Part shown: in pieces, positions 7,566 to 16,723 of the stretch
Layout: each line of letters starts with the position of its first letter
Position numbering within the stretch: the first letter of the stretch is position 1
Assembly (NCBI RefSeq): GCF_003026285.1
Contig: NZ_PYOD01000027.1
Span: 1 to 42,057 of the forward strand
Direction: 5' to 3'
DNA: 42,057 bases
Origin: Photobacterium profundum
Lineage (GTDB): Bacteria > Pseudomonadota > Gammaproteobacteria > Enterobacterales > Vibrionaceae
The notes under the pieces: model-generated
Told to the model about the DNA's origin: nothing
The model's input: only the letters and a program-made list of their open reading frames with translations
Databases searched by the model: none
Made by a program: the position numbers and the translations under genes

Positions 7566-7788
7566 ACAATAAAACACATTAAAAGAAATAAAAATTCACT
7601 ATTGGAAATTTTTGTTTGATCGGCTATCTATAGAAGGGTATGTTACGTACTTGTTGGTAGAATTGCTCTTCACTGCCTAAACAATACAAGACGAAACGTT
7701 ATTAAAATTAGAATAAACCATACCTACAAATATGAACGGCTCTGATAAATGCTTAACTGCCTTGGAGCTCGACTTGAGGATAACGTGA

Positions 7789-9084
7789 ATGAAAGCTTCG
7801 TATCAAAATCATGATTTAGAAATGTTCTTTTCAACCAACCTTGCACAGGTTGACGGTGCCGTTAACGCAGGCATCGAAGCTGAGCTTAACCGCCAGAATC
7901 AGCAAATTGAGCTAATAGCCTCTGAAAACATCGTTTCTAAAGCGGTAATGCAAGCACAAGGTACTTGTTTAACCAACAAGTATGCTGAAGGTTATGCGGG
8001 CCGTCGTTACTACGGTGGTTGTGAACATGTTGATGAAGTAGAAAAGATCGCTATCGCTCGTGCCAAGCAGTTATTCCAATGTGAATACGTTAACGTTCAA
8101 CCGCATTCAGGTGCTCAAGCAAACGGTGCCGTCATGCTTGCACTACTTCAACCGGGTGACACTATCTTAGGTATGTCTTTAGATGCTGGCGGTCACTTAA
8201 CACACGGTGCACGTCCTGCTCTTTCTGGTAAGTGGTTCGATGCTGTTCAATACGGCGTGAACAAAGACACACTAGAAATTGATTACAACCAAGTGCGTGA
8301 ACTGGCTATAGAGCACAAACCAAAAATGATTATTGCGGGTGGTTCTGCTATTCCTCGCACAATCAATTTTGAAAAATTCCGTGAAATCGCTGATGAAGTT
8401 GGCGCTTTCCTAATGGTTGATATGGCACACATCGCAGGTCTTATTGCTGCTGGTGAACACCCTAGCCCTATCCCACATGCACATGTTGTTACAACAACAA
8501 CACACAAAACATTACGTGGTCCACGTGGTGGCATGATTCTAACAAACCTAGAAGACATCAATAAAAAGATTAACTCTGCGGTATTCCCTGGCCTTCAGGG
8601 TGGTCCATTAATGCATGTTATTGCGGGGAAAGCTGTCGCATTTGGTGAAGCATTAGAACCTGATTTCAAAATTTATATCAAAAATGTGATTAGTAACGCC
8701 AAAGTATTAGCAGAAGTACTACAAACTCGTGGCTGCGATATTGTAACTAACGGCACCGATACCCACTTGATGTTGGTTGACCTTCGCCCTAAGGGCTTAA
8801 AAGGCAATGCTGCTGAAAATGCACTAGAGCGAGCAGGCATCACTTGTAATAAAAATGGTATCCCGTTTGATACAGAAAAACCAATGGTAACCTCGGGTAT
8901 TCGTTTAGGCACACCAGCAGGTACAAGCCGTGGCTTCGGCAATGACGAATTCAAGCAAATTGGTGGATGGATTGGCGATGTACTAGACGGTCTAGCGGCT
9001 AATCCAGAAGACAACAGTGAAGTGGAAAAACGTGTTAAGCAGCAAGTTCAGAAGCTGTGTAGCCGTTTCCCGCTTTATCAGTAA
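7789..9084 (+). CDS. glyA: Serine hydroxymethyltransferase
   Basis: A 431-residue PLP enzyme that interconverts serine and glycine with tetrahydrofolate/methylene-THF in the cytoplasm. Signature segments include ELIASENIVSKAVMQAQG, NKYAEGYAGRRYYGG, the DMAHIAGLIAAG aspartate/histidine motif, and the PLP lysine K240 in TTTTHKTLRGPRGG. It is about 14 residues longer than E. coli GlyA, with a different N-terminus (MKASYQNHDLEMFF) as in second-chromosome paralogues of Vibrionaceae. TGAGGA precedes the ATG. It is followed by gcvH after 170 bp with a hairpin between, and is probably the first gene of glyA-gcvH-gcvP. A second, housekeeping glyA probably exists elsewhere (inference). Confidence 0.97.
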   Translation: MKASYQNHDLEMFFSTNLAQVDGAVNAGIEAELNRQNQQIELIASENIVSKAVMQAQGTCLTNKYAEGYAGRRYYGGCEHVDEVEKIAIARAKQLFQCEYVNVQPHSGAQANGAVMLALLQPGDTILGMSLDAGGHLTHGARPALSGKWFDAVQYGVNKDTLEIDYNQVRELAIEHKPKMIIAGGSAIPRTINFEKFREIADEVGAFLMVDMAHIAGLIAAGEHPSPIPHAHVVTTTTHKTLRGPRGGMILTNLEDINKKINSAVFPGLQGGPLMHVIAGKAVAFGEALEPDFKIYIKNVISNAKVLAEVLQTRGCDIVTNGTDTHLMLVDLRPKGLKGNAAENALERAGITCNKNGIPFDTEKPMVTSGIRLGTPAGTSRGFGNDEFKQIGGWIGDVLDGLAANPEDNSEVEKRVKQQVQKLCSRFPLYQ

Positions 9085-9106
9085 AAAACTATAGTTAGCA
9101 ACATAT

Positions 9107-9157
9107 CATGCTCTCGTAACACATCTTTTTATAAAGAACATCGTTATAGAGAGCATG
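9107..9157 (+). other. Intercistronic hairpin between glyA and gcvH
   Basis: CATGCTCTC (9107-9115) pairs perfectly with GAGAGCATG (9149-9157), and a further TAAC/GTTA pairing extends the stem past two mismatched positions. The loop is AT-rich. No T-run follows, so it looks more like an mRNA stabiliser or processing site than a terminator. A near-direct repeat of the loop (CTTTTTATAAAGAACAT at 9125) recurs at 9207. Confidence 0.5.
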
Positions 9158-9254
9158 TAACAACAAAAATGATTGATTCAAATGGCCTGTCTGTATAAAC
9201 AGCACGCTTTTATAAAAAACATTATCTGCGGAACATTTACGCAAGGAGTTTAAA

Positions 9255-9632
9255 ATGGAAAATACACTAAAGTTTGCTGAAAGCCATGAGTGGGTTCGTG
9301 ATAACGGTGACGGCACTATCACTATGGGTATTTCTAACCACGCTCAAGGTCTTTTAGGCGACGTGGTTTTTGTGGATCTTCCAGAAGTTGGTGATTCAAT
9401 TGAAGCAGGTGAAACATTCTCTCTTGTTGAATCAGTAAAAGCAGCATCTGACATTTACGCACCAGTTACTGGTGAAATCGTTGAGATCAACGACGAACTA
9501 GAAGATAGCCCAGAACTTATAAACGAAGAACCGTACGAAGGCGGCTGGATTGCTAAAATTAAGATCAGCGACGTTGAAGAGCTAGCTAAGCTTACTGCTG
9601 GTGACAAATACTTAGAATCTATCGAAGACTAA
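9255..9632 (+). CDS. gcvH: Glycine cleavage system H protein
   Basis: A 125-residue lipoyl carrier that shuttles the aminomethyl group from GcvP to GcvT and is reoxidised by the L protein. The lipoylation site is K62 in LVESVKAASD, within a lipoyl/biotinyl beta-barrel. SHEWV at the N-terminus and EPYEGGWIAKI near the C-terminus are typical GcvH motifs. AAGGAG lies 6 nt before the ATG. It is flanked by glyA and gcvP on the same strand. The gene for the L protein (lpd) is not in the window and is normally shared with the pyruvate dehydrogenase complex. Confidence 0.97.
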   Translation: MENTLKFAESHEWVRDNGDGTITMGISNHAQGLLGDVVFVDLPEVGDSIEAGETFSLVESVKAASDIYAPVTGEIVEINDELEDSPELINEEPYEGGWIAKIKISDVEELAKLTAGDKYLESIED

Positions 9633-9676
9633 GGTTTCTATCGAAATCTAAGTATCTTTTGAAACTAGGTAAATCT

Positions 9677-9744
9677 CGGCTTTTGGTTGAGCGATGTCTT
9701 CTTTTAGACACTTGCTTCTACAGATTCCAATCAAAAGCCGTTTT
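9677..9744 (+). terminator. Branched hairpin with T-run between gcvH and gcvP
   Basis: A 13-bp outer stem, CGGCTTTTGGTTG (9677-9689) with CAATCAAAAGCCG (9728-9740) and one G-U pair, encloses a smaller TGTCT/AGACA hairpin and is followed by TTTT. It could act as an intercistronic terminator or attenuator that lowers gcvP expression relative to gcvH, the carrier needed in larger amounts. Confidence 0.55.
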
Positions 9745-9831
9745 AAGTAATACTCCGATGACTTATAGCAATTACGTCAGATCATTGAATCACAATGGAT
9801 GTAATTGGTAGCAACTGTTCAGGAAAGAACC

Positions 9832-12711
9832 ATGACCGACATGACTCTTCTAAATGCTTTAAGCGACGACCAAGATTTTGCGGGTCGCCACAATGGCCCT
9901 AATGCTGCACAGCAAGACATTATGCTGAAAACAATTTCTGCAGAAAGCGTTGAGCAGCTAATAGCACAAACAGTTCCAGCGGATATCCGTCTGCCAGAAC
10001 CTATGAAGCTGGATCCAGCACAAAGTGAAGCAGACATGCTGACTTCTCTTAAAGCGATTGCAAGTAAGAACATCATTAATCGTAGCTATATCGGTCAAGG
10101 TTACTATAACAACCTAACGCCAAATGTTGTGCTTCGTAACGTTCTTGAAAATCCAGGTTGGTACACTGCGTACACACCTTACCAGCCTGAAATCTCTCAA
10201 GGTCGCCTTGAATCTCTGCTTAACTACCAGCAGATGATTATGGACCTAACAAGCATGGAACTGGCAAACGCCTCTTTGCTTGATGAAGCAACAGCAGCAG
10301 CAGAAGCAATGACACTGTGTTTGCGTGCAGGTAAGAGTAAGAGCAAAGCCTTCTTTGTTTCTAACGACCTACACCCGCAAACGGTTGATGTTGTTCGCAC
10401 ACGAGCAGAATACATTGGTCTTGAAATCATCACAGGTTCAGTTGAAGAGCTGGATAACCACGATGTATTTGGTGCTTTGGTACAATACCCAGGTACAACG
10501 GGTTCAATCACTGATTTAACAGACATCATTGAAAAAGCACATGCGAAAAAAACACTGGTTGCTGTAGCGTCTGATCTACTAGCACTAACACTGCTTAAAG
10601 CACCTGGTGAAATGGGCGCAGACGTAGTGATTGGTAGTGCACAGCGCTTCGGTGTACCAATGGGATTCGGTGGTCCACACGCTGGTTTCATGGCAACTAA
10701 AGACAAGCACAAGCGTACTATGCCAGGCCGTGTCATCGGTGTTTCTAAAGATGCGAGAGGCAACCAATCTCTTCGTATGGCAATGCAAACGCGTGAGCAA
10801 CACATTCGTCGTGAAAAAGCGACATCGAACATCTGTACCGCACAGGCGCTATTAGCCAATATGGCTGCATTCTATGCCCTGTACCACGGTCCTGAAGGTC
10901 TTCGTAAAATTGGCCGTCGTGTTCACCACCTAACAGCGATTCTTGCTGCAGGTTTACGTAATTCAGGTATCGAGCTAGCTAGTGATACATTCTTCGATAC
11001 GATTACGCTTAACACTGGCAAGAAAACTGACGATTTCTACAAAAAAGCATTAGCTGCTGGTATCAACCTGCGTAAGTTTGACGTTCAGCTAGGTATCAGC
11101 CTAGATGAAACCACGAAGGTTTCTGACGTTGAAGAGCTACTGGCTATCTTTACTGGCAACGAATTAAAAGCATCGATGTTCACAGCAGATATTGCTGCTG
11201 ACGAATTTGCTGCAATTCCAGAAAGCTGCCGTCGTACAAGTAAGTACCTAACACACCCTGTTTTCAACGAGCACCACAGTGAAACGCAAATGATGCGTTA
11301 CATGAAGAAACTTGAAAACAAAGACTACTCGCTGACACACGGTATGATCCCGCTAGGCAGCTGTACAATGAAGCTGAATGCAGCAGCAGAGATGATTCCT
11401 ATCACTTGGCCTGAATTCGGTTCATTACACCCATTTGCACCAGCAGATCAAACGAAAGGCTATCAAGAGCTTGCCTCTAAGCTTTCTGAAATGCTGTGTT
11501 CTGTAACGGGTTACGATGCGTTTTCTCTACAGCCAAACTCTGGTGCACAGGGTGAATATGCAGGTCTAATCGCGATTCAACGTTACCACCAGCACAATGG
11601 CGACAGCCACCGTAATGTTTGTTTGATCCCTAGTTCTGCGCACGGTACTAACCCTGCATCAGCGGCAATGGTATCAATGAAAGTTGTGGTTGTAGGTTGT
11701 GATGAAAAAGGCAACGTCGATGTTGAAGATCTGAAAGCTAAGATCGAAAAACACCGCGATAACCTATCATGCATTATGATCACATACCCTTCTACACACG
11801 GTGTATACGAAGAAGCCGTACGTGAAGTATGCGACCTTGTACACGATGCTGGCGGTCAGGTTTACCTTGATGGCGCAAACATGAACGCACAGGTTGGTTT
11901 AACTAACCCTGGCTTTATCGGTTCAGATGTTTCGCACCTTAATCTACATAAAACATTCTGTATTCCACACGGTGGTGGCGGTCCGGGTATGGGTCCTATC
12001 GGTGTTAAATCACACCTAGCACCTTTCCTACCTGGTCACGTTCAATCGACTGCTGATGAAGGCCAGCAGTACGCTGTTTCTGCAGCAGAGCTGGGGTCAG
12101 CTTCTATTCTCCCAATCTCATACGCTTACATCGCGATGATGGGTGAAGAAGGCCTTACTGAAGCAACGAAGCTTGCTATCTTGAACGCTAACTACGTAAT
12201 GGAACGTCTACGCCCACACTACCCTGTTCTTTACCGTGGTACTGAAGGTCGTATTGCTCACGAATGTATTATCGACATTCGCCCACTGAAAGAAGCATCT
12301 GGCATTTCTGAAGAAGATGTAGCGAAGCGCTTAATGGATTACGGTTTCCATGCGCCAACCATGTCTTTCCCTGTTGCTGGTACGCTAATGATCGAACCAA
12401 CTGAATCTGAAGATTTAGCCGAGCTTGATCGTTTCTGCGATGCGATGATTGCAATTCGTCAAGAAATTGCACGCGTTCAAGAAGGTGAATGGCCAATCGA
12501 TGATAACCCGTTGGTACATGCTCCGCATACGCAAGCAGATTTAATGGAAACTGAGTGGAACCGTGCTTACAGCCGCGAGGTTGCTTGCTTCCCAACAGAT
12601 CACACTCGAGCATCTAAGTACTGGCCAACAGTGAACCGCGTTGATAACGTATTCGGTGACCGTAACTTAATCTGTTCTTGCCCAAGTATCGAGAGCTACA
12701 TCGAAGATTAA
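9832..12711 (+). CDS. gcvP: Glycine dehydrogenase (decarboxylating), P protein
   Basis: A 959-residue PLP enzyme that decarboxylates glycine and passes the aminomethyl group to lipoyl-GcvH. It has the two homologous PLP-transferase halves of the fused bacterial P protein. The N-terminal half starts at RHNGPN and contains the LLDEATAAAEAM loop; the C-terminal half carries the PLP lysine K707 in HLNLHKTFCIPHGGGG and the glycine-rich loop after it. Length matches E. coli GcvP (957). I take ATG 9832, with AGGAAAGAA upstream, over an in-frame TTG at 9805. It ends in a strong terminator at 12757-12784. Confidence 0.97.
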   Translation: MTDMTLLNALSDDQDFAGRHNGPNAAQQDIMLKTISAESVEQLIAQTVPADIRLPEPMKLDPAQSEADMLTSLKAIASKNIINRSYIGQGYYNNLTPNVVLRNVLENPGWYTAYTPYQPEISQGRLESLLNYQQMIMDLTSMELANASLLDEATAAAEAMTLCLRAGKSKSKAFFVSNDLHPQTVDVVRTRAEYIGLEIITGSVEELDNHDVFGALVQYPGTTGSITDLTDIIEKAHAKKTLVAVASDLLALTLLKAPGEMGADVVIGSAQRFGVPMGFGGPHAGFMATKDKHKRTMPGRVIGVSKDARGNQSLRMAMQTREQHIRREKATSNICTAQALLANMAAFYALYHGPEGLRKIGRRVHHLTAILAAGLRNSGIELASDTFFDTITLNTGKKTDDFYKKALAAGINLRKFDVQLGISLDETTKVSDVEELLAIFTGNELKASMFTADIAADEFAAIPESCRRTSKYLTHPVFNEHHSETQMMRYMKKLENKDYSLTHGMIPLGSCTMKLNAAAEMIPITWPEFGSLHPFAPADQTKGYQELASKLSEMLCSVTGYDAFSLQPNSGAQGEYAGLIAIQRYHQHNGDSHRNVCLIPSSAHGTNPASAAMVSMKVVVVGCDEKGNVDVEDLKAKIEKHRDNLSCIMITYPSTHGVYEEAVREVCDLVHDAGGQVYLDGANMNAQVGLTNPGFIGSDVSHLNLHKTFCIPHGGGGPGMGPIGVKSHLAPFLPGHVQSTADEGQQYAVSAAELGSASILPISYAYIAMMGEEGLTEATKLAILNANYVMERLRPHYPVLYRGTEGRIAHECIIDIRPLKEASGISEEDVAKRLMDYGFHAPTMSFPVAGTLMIEPTESEDLAELDRFCDAMIAIRQEIARVQEGEWPIDDNPLVHAPHTQADLMETEWNRAYSREVACFPTDHTRASKYWPTVNRVDNVFGDRNLICSCPSIESYIED

Positions 12712-12756
12712 AGATTTTGATGACCGATAATCAAGTTGAAGGCTGACTTGATACTG

Positions 12757-12784
12757 AAAAGCGAACCGAATGGTTCGCTTTTTT
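12757..12784 (+). terminator. Rho-independent terminator of gcvP
   Basis: AAAAGCGAACC (12757-12767) and GGTTCGCTTTT (12772-12782) form an 11-bp stem with a GAAT tetraloop and a T-run. A second small inverted repeat, TCAAGT/ACTTGA (12731-12751), precedes it. The symmetrical A/T tracts also allow it to stop minus-strand transcripts from the MFS gene. Confidence 0.9.
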
Positions 12785-12849
12785 ATTACCATCTTACAGC
12801 TTTAACAACAGATAAATTATCGTTTGTGTAAGCTATCAATAAAAACAAA

Positions 12850-14037
12850 TCAGCCCCAACTCAAGACTCTAACTTCATTACCTTCTTCTGGTTTAGCCGG
12901 AATATTCAATGAAAGTAATAATGATAAAATGGCCATAATTGCACCCACGATAAACACACTAGCCGGAGAGGTAAGCCATAATAATCCGAAAGTAACGGGA
13001 ATCACTACAGCAGCAATATGGTTAATGGTAAATGCGACCCCTGCAGTCGATGCCATATCGGCAGGATCCGCAATTTTTTGGAAGTAGGTTTTAATGGCTA
13101 ACGCAAGGGCAAAAAATAGATGATCAACCACATATAAGGCCGCAGCCCATTCCGCTTGTTCTACAAAAGCATACCCAACAAACACCAAAATTAAACCGGT
13201 ATATTCAAACATCAGAGCTTTTCGTTCACCCACTTTACCGATTATTTGACCTATTTTTTTTGCGAACAACCAGTTAAACGTATAGTTAATCAGAAACAAT
13301 AAAGTAATGTCTGCCGCCGAATAATGAAATTTCTCAACCATTAAAAAACCAGCAAATACGACAAAAATCTGCCTACGCGCACCACTCATAAATGTCAGCG
13401 CATAATAAAGCCAGTAACGCTTTCTAAGAATAAGCTTTTTATTCTGCGGAGTCGCACTCTTAAACTGTGGGAAAGCGATAGCAATAAAAGCAACTAGTGC
13501 AAATGAAACTGTACCAGCAATGAAATACACCCATTTAAAGGCTAATTCAAATTGCTCGAGCAATACCCATAGTACGCCATAGGTACACAATGATGCTAAC
13601 GCACCTACCGATATTAATTTACCTAAAACCTCTGGTGCTTCTTCTTTGGTTAACCACTGTAAAGATAACGACTGCTTAAGCGTTTCAAAATAGTGAAAAC
13701 CAACTGACATCAGTAATGTCGTACAAAGCAAACCAAATACCGATGGGAAAAAGCCAGTAATAGCTACGCCAATTGCAAGCATCGCTAAAGAAGCAATGAT
13801 GAATTTTTGCTCCCGAATAAACAATAATATAAAAATGGCAGTGAAAGCGAGAAAACCTGGGATCTCCCTAACGCTTTGCAATAGTCCAATATCAGCACCG
13901 GTAAATGCCGCCTCTTCAATAACAAAGTTATTCAGTAGAGCCTGCCAACTGGCAAATGCGATAGGAACAACAATAGAGATGATCAGTAAAAAATTTTGTG
14001 GTGTTCGCCAGTCATTTGTTTTAGAAGCAATTTGCAT
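12850..14037 (-). CDS. Major facilitator superfamily transporter
   Basis: A 395-residue integral membrane protein with about 12 hydrophobic segments. The second half (about 200-395) repeats the pattern of the first, as in MFS carriers. The loop between segments 2 and 3 is weakly conserved and I see no drug-efflux or sugar-porter signature, so the substrate is unknown. The start has AAGGATG 5 nt upstream. It is divergent from the threonine-aldolase-like gene, with a 149-bp shared control region, and convergent with gcvP across that gene's terminator. A possible amino-acid-related export role is only a guess from the neighbourhood. Confidence 0.8.
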   Translation of the reverse strand: MQIASKTNDWRTPQNFLLIISIVVPIAFASWQALLNNFVIEEAAFTGADIGLLQSVREIPGFLAFTAIFILLFIREQKFIIASLAMLAIGVAITGFFPSVFGLLCTTLLMSVGFHYFETLKQSLSLQWLTKEEAPEVLGKLISVGALASLCTYGVLWVLLEQFELAFKWVYFIAGTVSFALVAFIAIAFPQFKSATPQNKKLILRKRYWLYYALTFMSGARRQIFVVFAGFLMVEKFHYSAADITLLFLINYTFNWLFAKKIGQIIGKVGERKALMFEYTGLILVFVGYAFVEQAEWAAALYVVDHLFFALALAIKTYFQKIADPADMASTAGVAFTINHIAAVVIPVTFGLLWLTSPASVFIVGAIMAILSLLLSLNIPAKPEEGNEVRVLSWG

Positions 14038-14186
14038 TATTCATCCTTGGTATAAATGCCGGGCATAAGGCTAACAGATAGTACTCCTGTTCAAGAATAG
14101 ATTCACGAAAATTGTAACTACCTATTAACAGTGTCATTTTTAAAAAAAATCAATTAGCATCTGTTAATTGGATATAAAGGATTATC

Positions 14187-15269
14187 ATGACAATGGATTT
14201 ACGTTCACAATGCCACACCATTCTTCCGGGACAGGAGAACACATCCCCTGCTACATTATTTCAACAAATGGCTGATTGGTGTTCAGCAAATAATATCGAT
14301 CATGATACCTACGGCGAAGGTCAGCTTATTCAAGATTTTGAAGCCAAGATCGCCGATCTTTTAGGGTTTGAATCAGCGCTATTTGTTATAACAGGCACTA
14401 TGACGCAACCCACAGCACTTCAGCTTGCGTGTGATAACCGCCATAGTTCAATTGTTGCTATGCACCCTTCTAGTCATATTTATCTCCATGAACGACAAGG
14501 CTACCAACTGCAAAATCGTTTTACCGTTCTGCCAGTCGGTAACCCTTACCAAACATGGACGCTCGACGACCTTCAACTGTGGCCAGATAATATAGCTGCT
14601 GTTTTATACGAATTACCTATGCGTGAAATTGGCGGTCAATTACCATCTTGGGATGACCTAAGCGCGATTAAAGCGCATTGCCAACAAAACGAGATACATC
14701 TTCATATGGATGGTGCACGTTTATGGGAATGTCAGTCTTTTTATCAACGATCGTATCAAGATATTGCACAAGGGTTTGATAGCGTCTACGTATCCCTCTA
14801 TAAAGGTATAAACGGATTAGGCGGCTCTATTTTACTCGGGGATAAAGATTACATCGAGAAAGCCCGTTATTGGATGATGCGTCAAGGTGGCAATGTGTAT
14901 CATCGTACGCCATACATCGTTTCTGCTGCGATGCAGTTTGATGAACGTTTAGAGAAAATGGTAGCTTATTATGAGCGTACTCAGCAGATCTATCATCTAC
15001 TAGATGCGTACCCAGACTTATGCGTTAACCCCGAAAAACCACACGTTAATATGATGCATCTGTATCTGCCAATCAGCAGTGAAAACGCCATTTCATTACG
15101 CGATACATTGGCTAAAGAACAAAAAATTTGGCTCGGTAACCCACAACAAGCGGCGCTGCCAAATCAATGCTTCATTGAATGGTATGTCGGTGATAATTTG
15201 TTGAACACCGATGATAATGTGCTCATAGAGATCTTCGACTGGCTTTCAGCTAAATGCCCAAAAGGCTAA
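14187..15269 (+). CDS. Threonine-aldolase-like PLP enzyme (beta-eliminating lyase family)
   Basis: A 360-residue fold-type I PLP enzyme resembling low-specificity L-threonine aldolase, which cleaves L-threonine to glycine and acetaldehyde. Visible features are TYGEGQLIQDFEAKIADLLG near the N-terminus, the PLP-binding LHMDGARLWE, and the Schiff-base lysine K206 in SLYKGINGLGGS. The usual motif around this lysine in LtaE is SxSKGLGAPVGS, so this is a divergent branch whose true substrate may differ. AAGGAT precedes the ATG. It sits close to the glycine cleavage cluster, where a glycine-producing aldolase would make sense, and is divergent from the MFS gene. Confidence 0.8.
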   Translation: MTMDLRSQCHTILPGQENTSPATLFQQMADWCSANNIDHDTYGEGQLIQDFEAKIADLLGFESALFVITGTMTQPTALQLACDNRHSSIVAMHPSSHIYLHERQGYQLQNRFTVLPVGNPYQTWTLDDLQLWPDNIAAVLYELPMREIGGQLPSWDDLSAIKAHCQQNEIHLHMDGARLWECQSFYQRSYQDIAQGFDSVYVSLYKGINGLGGSILLGDKDYIEKARYWMMRQGGNVYHRTPYIVSAAMQFDERLEKMVAYYERTQQIYHLLDAYPDLCVNPEKPHVNMMHLYLPISSENAISLRDTLAKEQKIWLGNPQQAALPNQCFIEWYVGDNLLNTDDNVLIEIFDWLSAKCPKG

Positions 15270-15318
15270 CCACATATAAAATAGCGGCCGATTTACTTTA
15301 TGAATACTCCCTAAACAC

Positions 15319-15352
15319 AAAAGCGAACATCATTTCGATGCTCGCTTTCTTA
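15319..15352. terminator. Bidirectional terminator between the aldolase-like and DUF535 genes
   Basis: AAAGCGA(A)CATC pairs with GATG(C)TCGCTTT across a 5-nt loop with one A-C mismatch, followed by TTCTTATTT on the plus strand and TTTTGTGTTT on the minus strand. The flanking genes converge on it. Confidence 0.8.
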
Positions 15353-15392
15353 TTTACATAATATTGTTAGCTGCCGCCTGAAAGGCTATGCT

Positions 15393-16532
15393 CTAGGCAA
15401 CTTTCGTCGACATCTTTATTATATCTTTCTTAACCATGTTCGGCGTTACCGAAACATTGATAGATGTTGTGACCTTTGCTGTATTGCCTTGTGCATCCTC
15501 AATGTGAGGTTCTTCAATTTTTATCATCGAGGTTAGATGGGCAATAAAATCAAGATTAGTACTCAGGGCACATAAACTTTTCATGACAGCCTGTTCGCTA
15601 TCTTCCAACCACTGGTAACGTTTTACATACAAACGACGTTTGGTTTTCTTTAATGTTGTTGGGTCTTTACGCAATGGGTGAAGTGGTATCTTGTAGAAGT
15701 ATTTGTTCAGAACTTCAGCGCCATACTCTTCCCATAAATCATTGTAATCAAATGTTACTGATTTACGTTTCGAACCCACATAACGCAACGCTTGGTAAAT
15801 ATGCGCTTTATTAGAGATTCCATGAACCTCATCAACGCCTAGGATTTTCGCTAACATCAATGCTACCTCTAACATCAATGCCTTGGTTCGTAAGCCATGC
15901 ACCGAACGTGTAAGCAACTTGATCACATCGTTACGATCTTCAATATCATCACTTGGTCCTTGCACTGAACCGATATAAAAAATGGTTTTAGGCCGTGTAG
16001 ATACATGACAGCTTAATGAATAGATAGTACGGTTTTGTGCATCTTTTAGCTGCAAGCCTAAAGACCCTTCTCGGCTTCCACCTGCACATAACTTCACTTG
16101 GTAAGAGTCACCTTTCGAGTCGTCAAACGACAAAATGGTTAGACCTACGTTTTCATAAATCTTTGATAAATTAGAGCCAAAAATATGCTGACAAAAATTA
16201 AAGTGATCTTGAATATGTGTTACACGCTCGGCGCGACTCCAATTAACACATAAGTACGGCTTCAAGGGTTTTTCTAAAATACGAGGGTCAGATTTCAACA
16301 CTGGTGATAACGTTTCATTATCAAATAGCGTCATCATCGATTTCACCGCATTTGCATTCGTTATGCCCCACAAACAGAAACGCACATTCTTTTTAATTCT
16401 GCGCCATCCAGTACTACCTGGGTATAAATCGTCTGCAATTTTAGGCAACGCACGCAAATAACTGCTCATCTTTTCAACCTTTACATTCAAAATATTTAAT
16501 CTTCTTTTGTCAATTAAGGACAAGTTGCACAT
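15393..16532 (-). CDS. VirK/YbjX family protein (DUF535)
   Basis: A protein of 379 residues (358 if it starts at the internal ATG 16469). It matches the DUF535/VirK/YbjX family by segments such as FYIGSVQGPSDD, HGLRTKALMLEVALMLAKIL, GVDEVHGISNKAHIYQA and the YNDLWEEYGA block. Members are linked in Salmonella and Shigella to surface or membrane resistance and virulence, but the biochemical activity is unknown. There is no signal peptide, so it is probably cytoplasmic or peripheral. The longer start has AGGTG 8 nt upstream. The gene is preceded by 477 bp containing several inverted repeats, including a TACCGAACGGTA palindrome. Confidence 0.82.
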   Translation of the reverse strand: MCNLSLIDKRRLNILNVKVEKMSSYLRALPKIADDLYPGSTGWRRIKKNVRFCLWGITNANAVKSMMTLFDNETLSPVLKSDPRILEKPLKPYLCVNWSRAERVTHIQDHFNFCQHIFGSNLSKIYENVGLTILSFDDSKGDSYQVKLCAGGSREGSLGLQLKDAQNRTIYSLSCHVSTRPKTIFYIGSVQGPSDDIEDRNDVIKLLTRSVHGLRTKALMLEVALMLAKILGVDEVHGISNKAHIYQALRYVGSKRKSVTFDYNDLWEEYGAEVLNKYFYKIPLHPLRKDPTTLKKTKRRLYVKRYQWLEDSEQAVMKSLCALSTNLDFIAHLTSMIKIEEPHIEDAQGNTAKVTTSINVSVTPNMVKKDIIKMSTKVA

Positions 16533-16711
16533 TGGTGTTCACCTTTCGTGAACCGTCACTGACTTAAACAATCAAACCAGTAGTTATGCGAACTAACAAC
16601 TCCAAAAATTCTTAACTGTCTGTATTTATATGAATAAACACTCTTTTAAAAATCATACACATACAGCACGTCATATCATATAAGGCAATATGTGAAAATT
16701 CTGTCAAAGTA

Positions 16712-16723
16712 TACCGAACGGTA
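16712..16723. promoter_or_regulatory. TACCGAACGGTA palindrome, possible operator
   Basis: A perfect 5-bp inverted repeat around AA, of the kind bound by TetR-family repressors. It lies about 180 bp upstream of the DUF535 start. No TetR gene is in the window, so the factor is unknown. Confidence 0.35.

Larger units (their letters stand above)
7217..7788. other. Divergent control region between the XRE-cupin gene and glyA
   Basis: A 572-bp gene-free region, long for this genome. It contains the GTTTCC/GGAAAC palindrome (7325-7340), a CCCTTT/AAAGGG inverted repeat (7442-7458), a PurR-box-like site (7550-7565), and about 220 bp of glyA leader with no strong hairpin I can see. No open frame with a ribosome-binding site is visible inside it. 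Confidence 0.6.

Noticed and set aside
9805..9831. TTG start extending gcvP by nine residues
   Set aside because: The ATG at 9832 has an AGGAAAGAA ribosome-binding site and gives the usual GcvP length.
10224..10859. Long minus-strand open frame (211 codons) inside gcvP
   Set aside because: It lies wholly antisense to the well-conserved gcvP, is Ser/Ala/Cys-rich in the manner of reverse-frame shadows, and has no ribosome-binding site.
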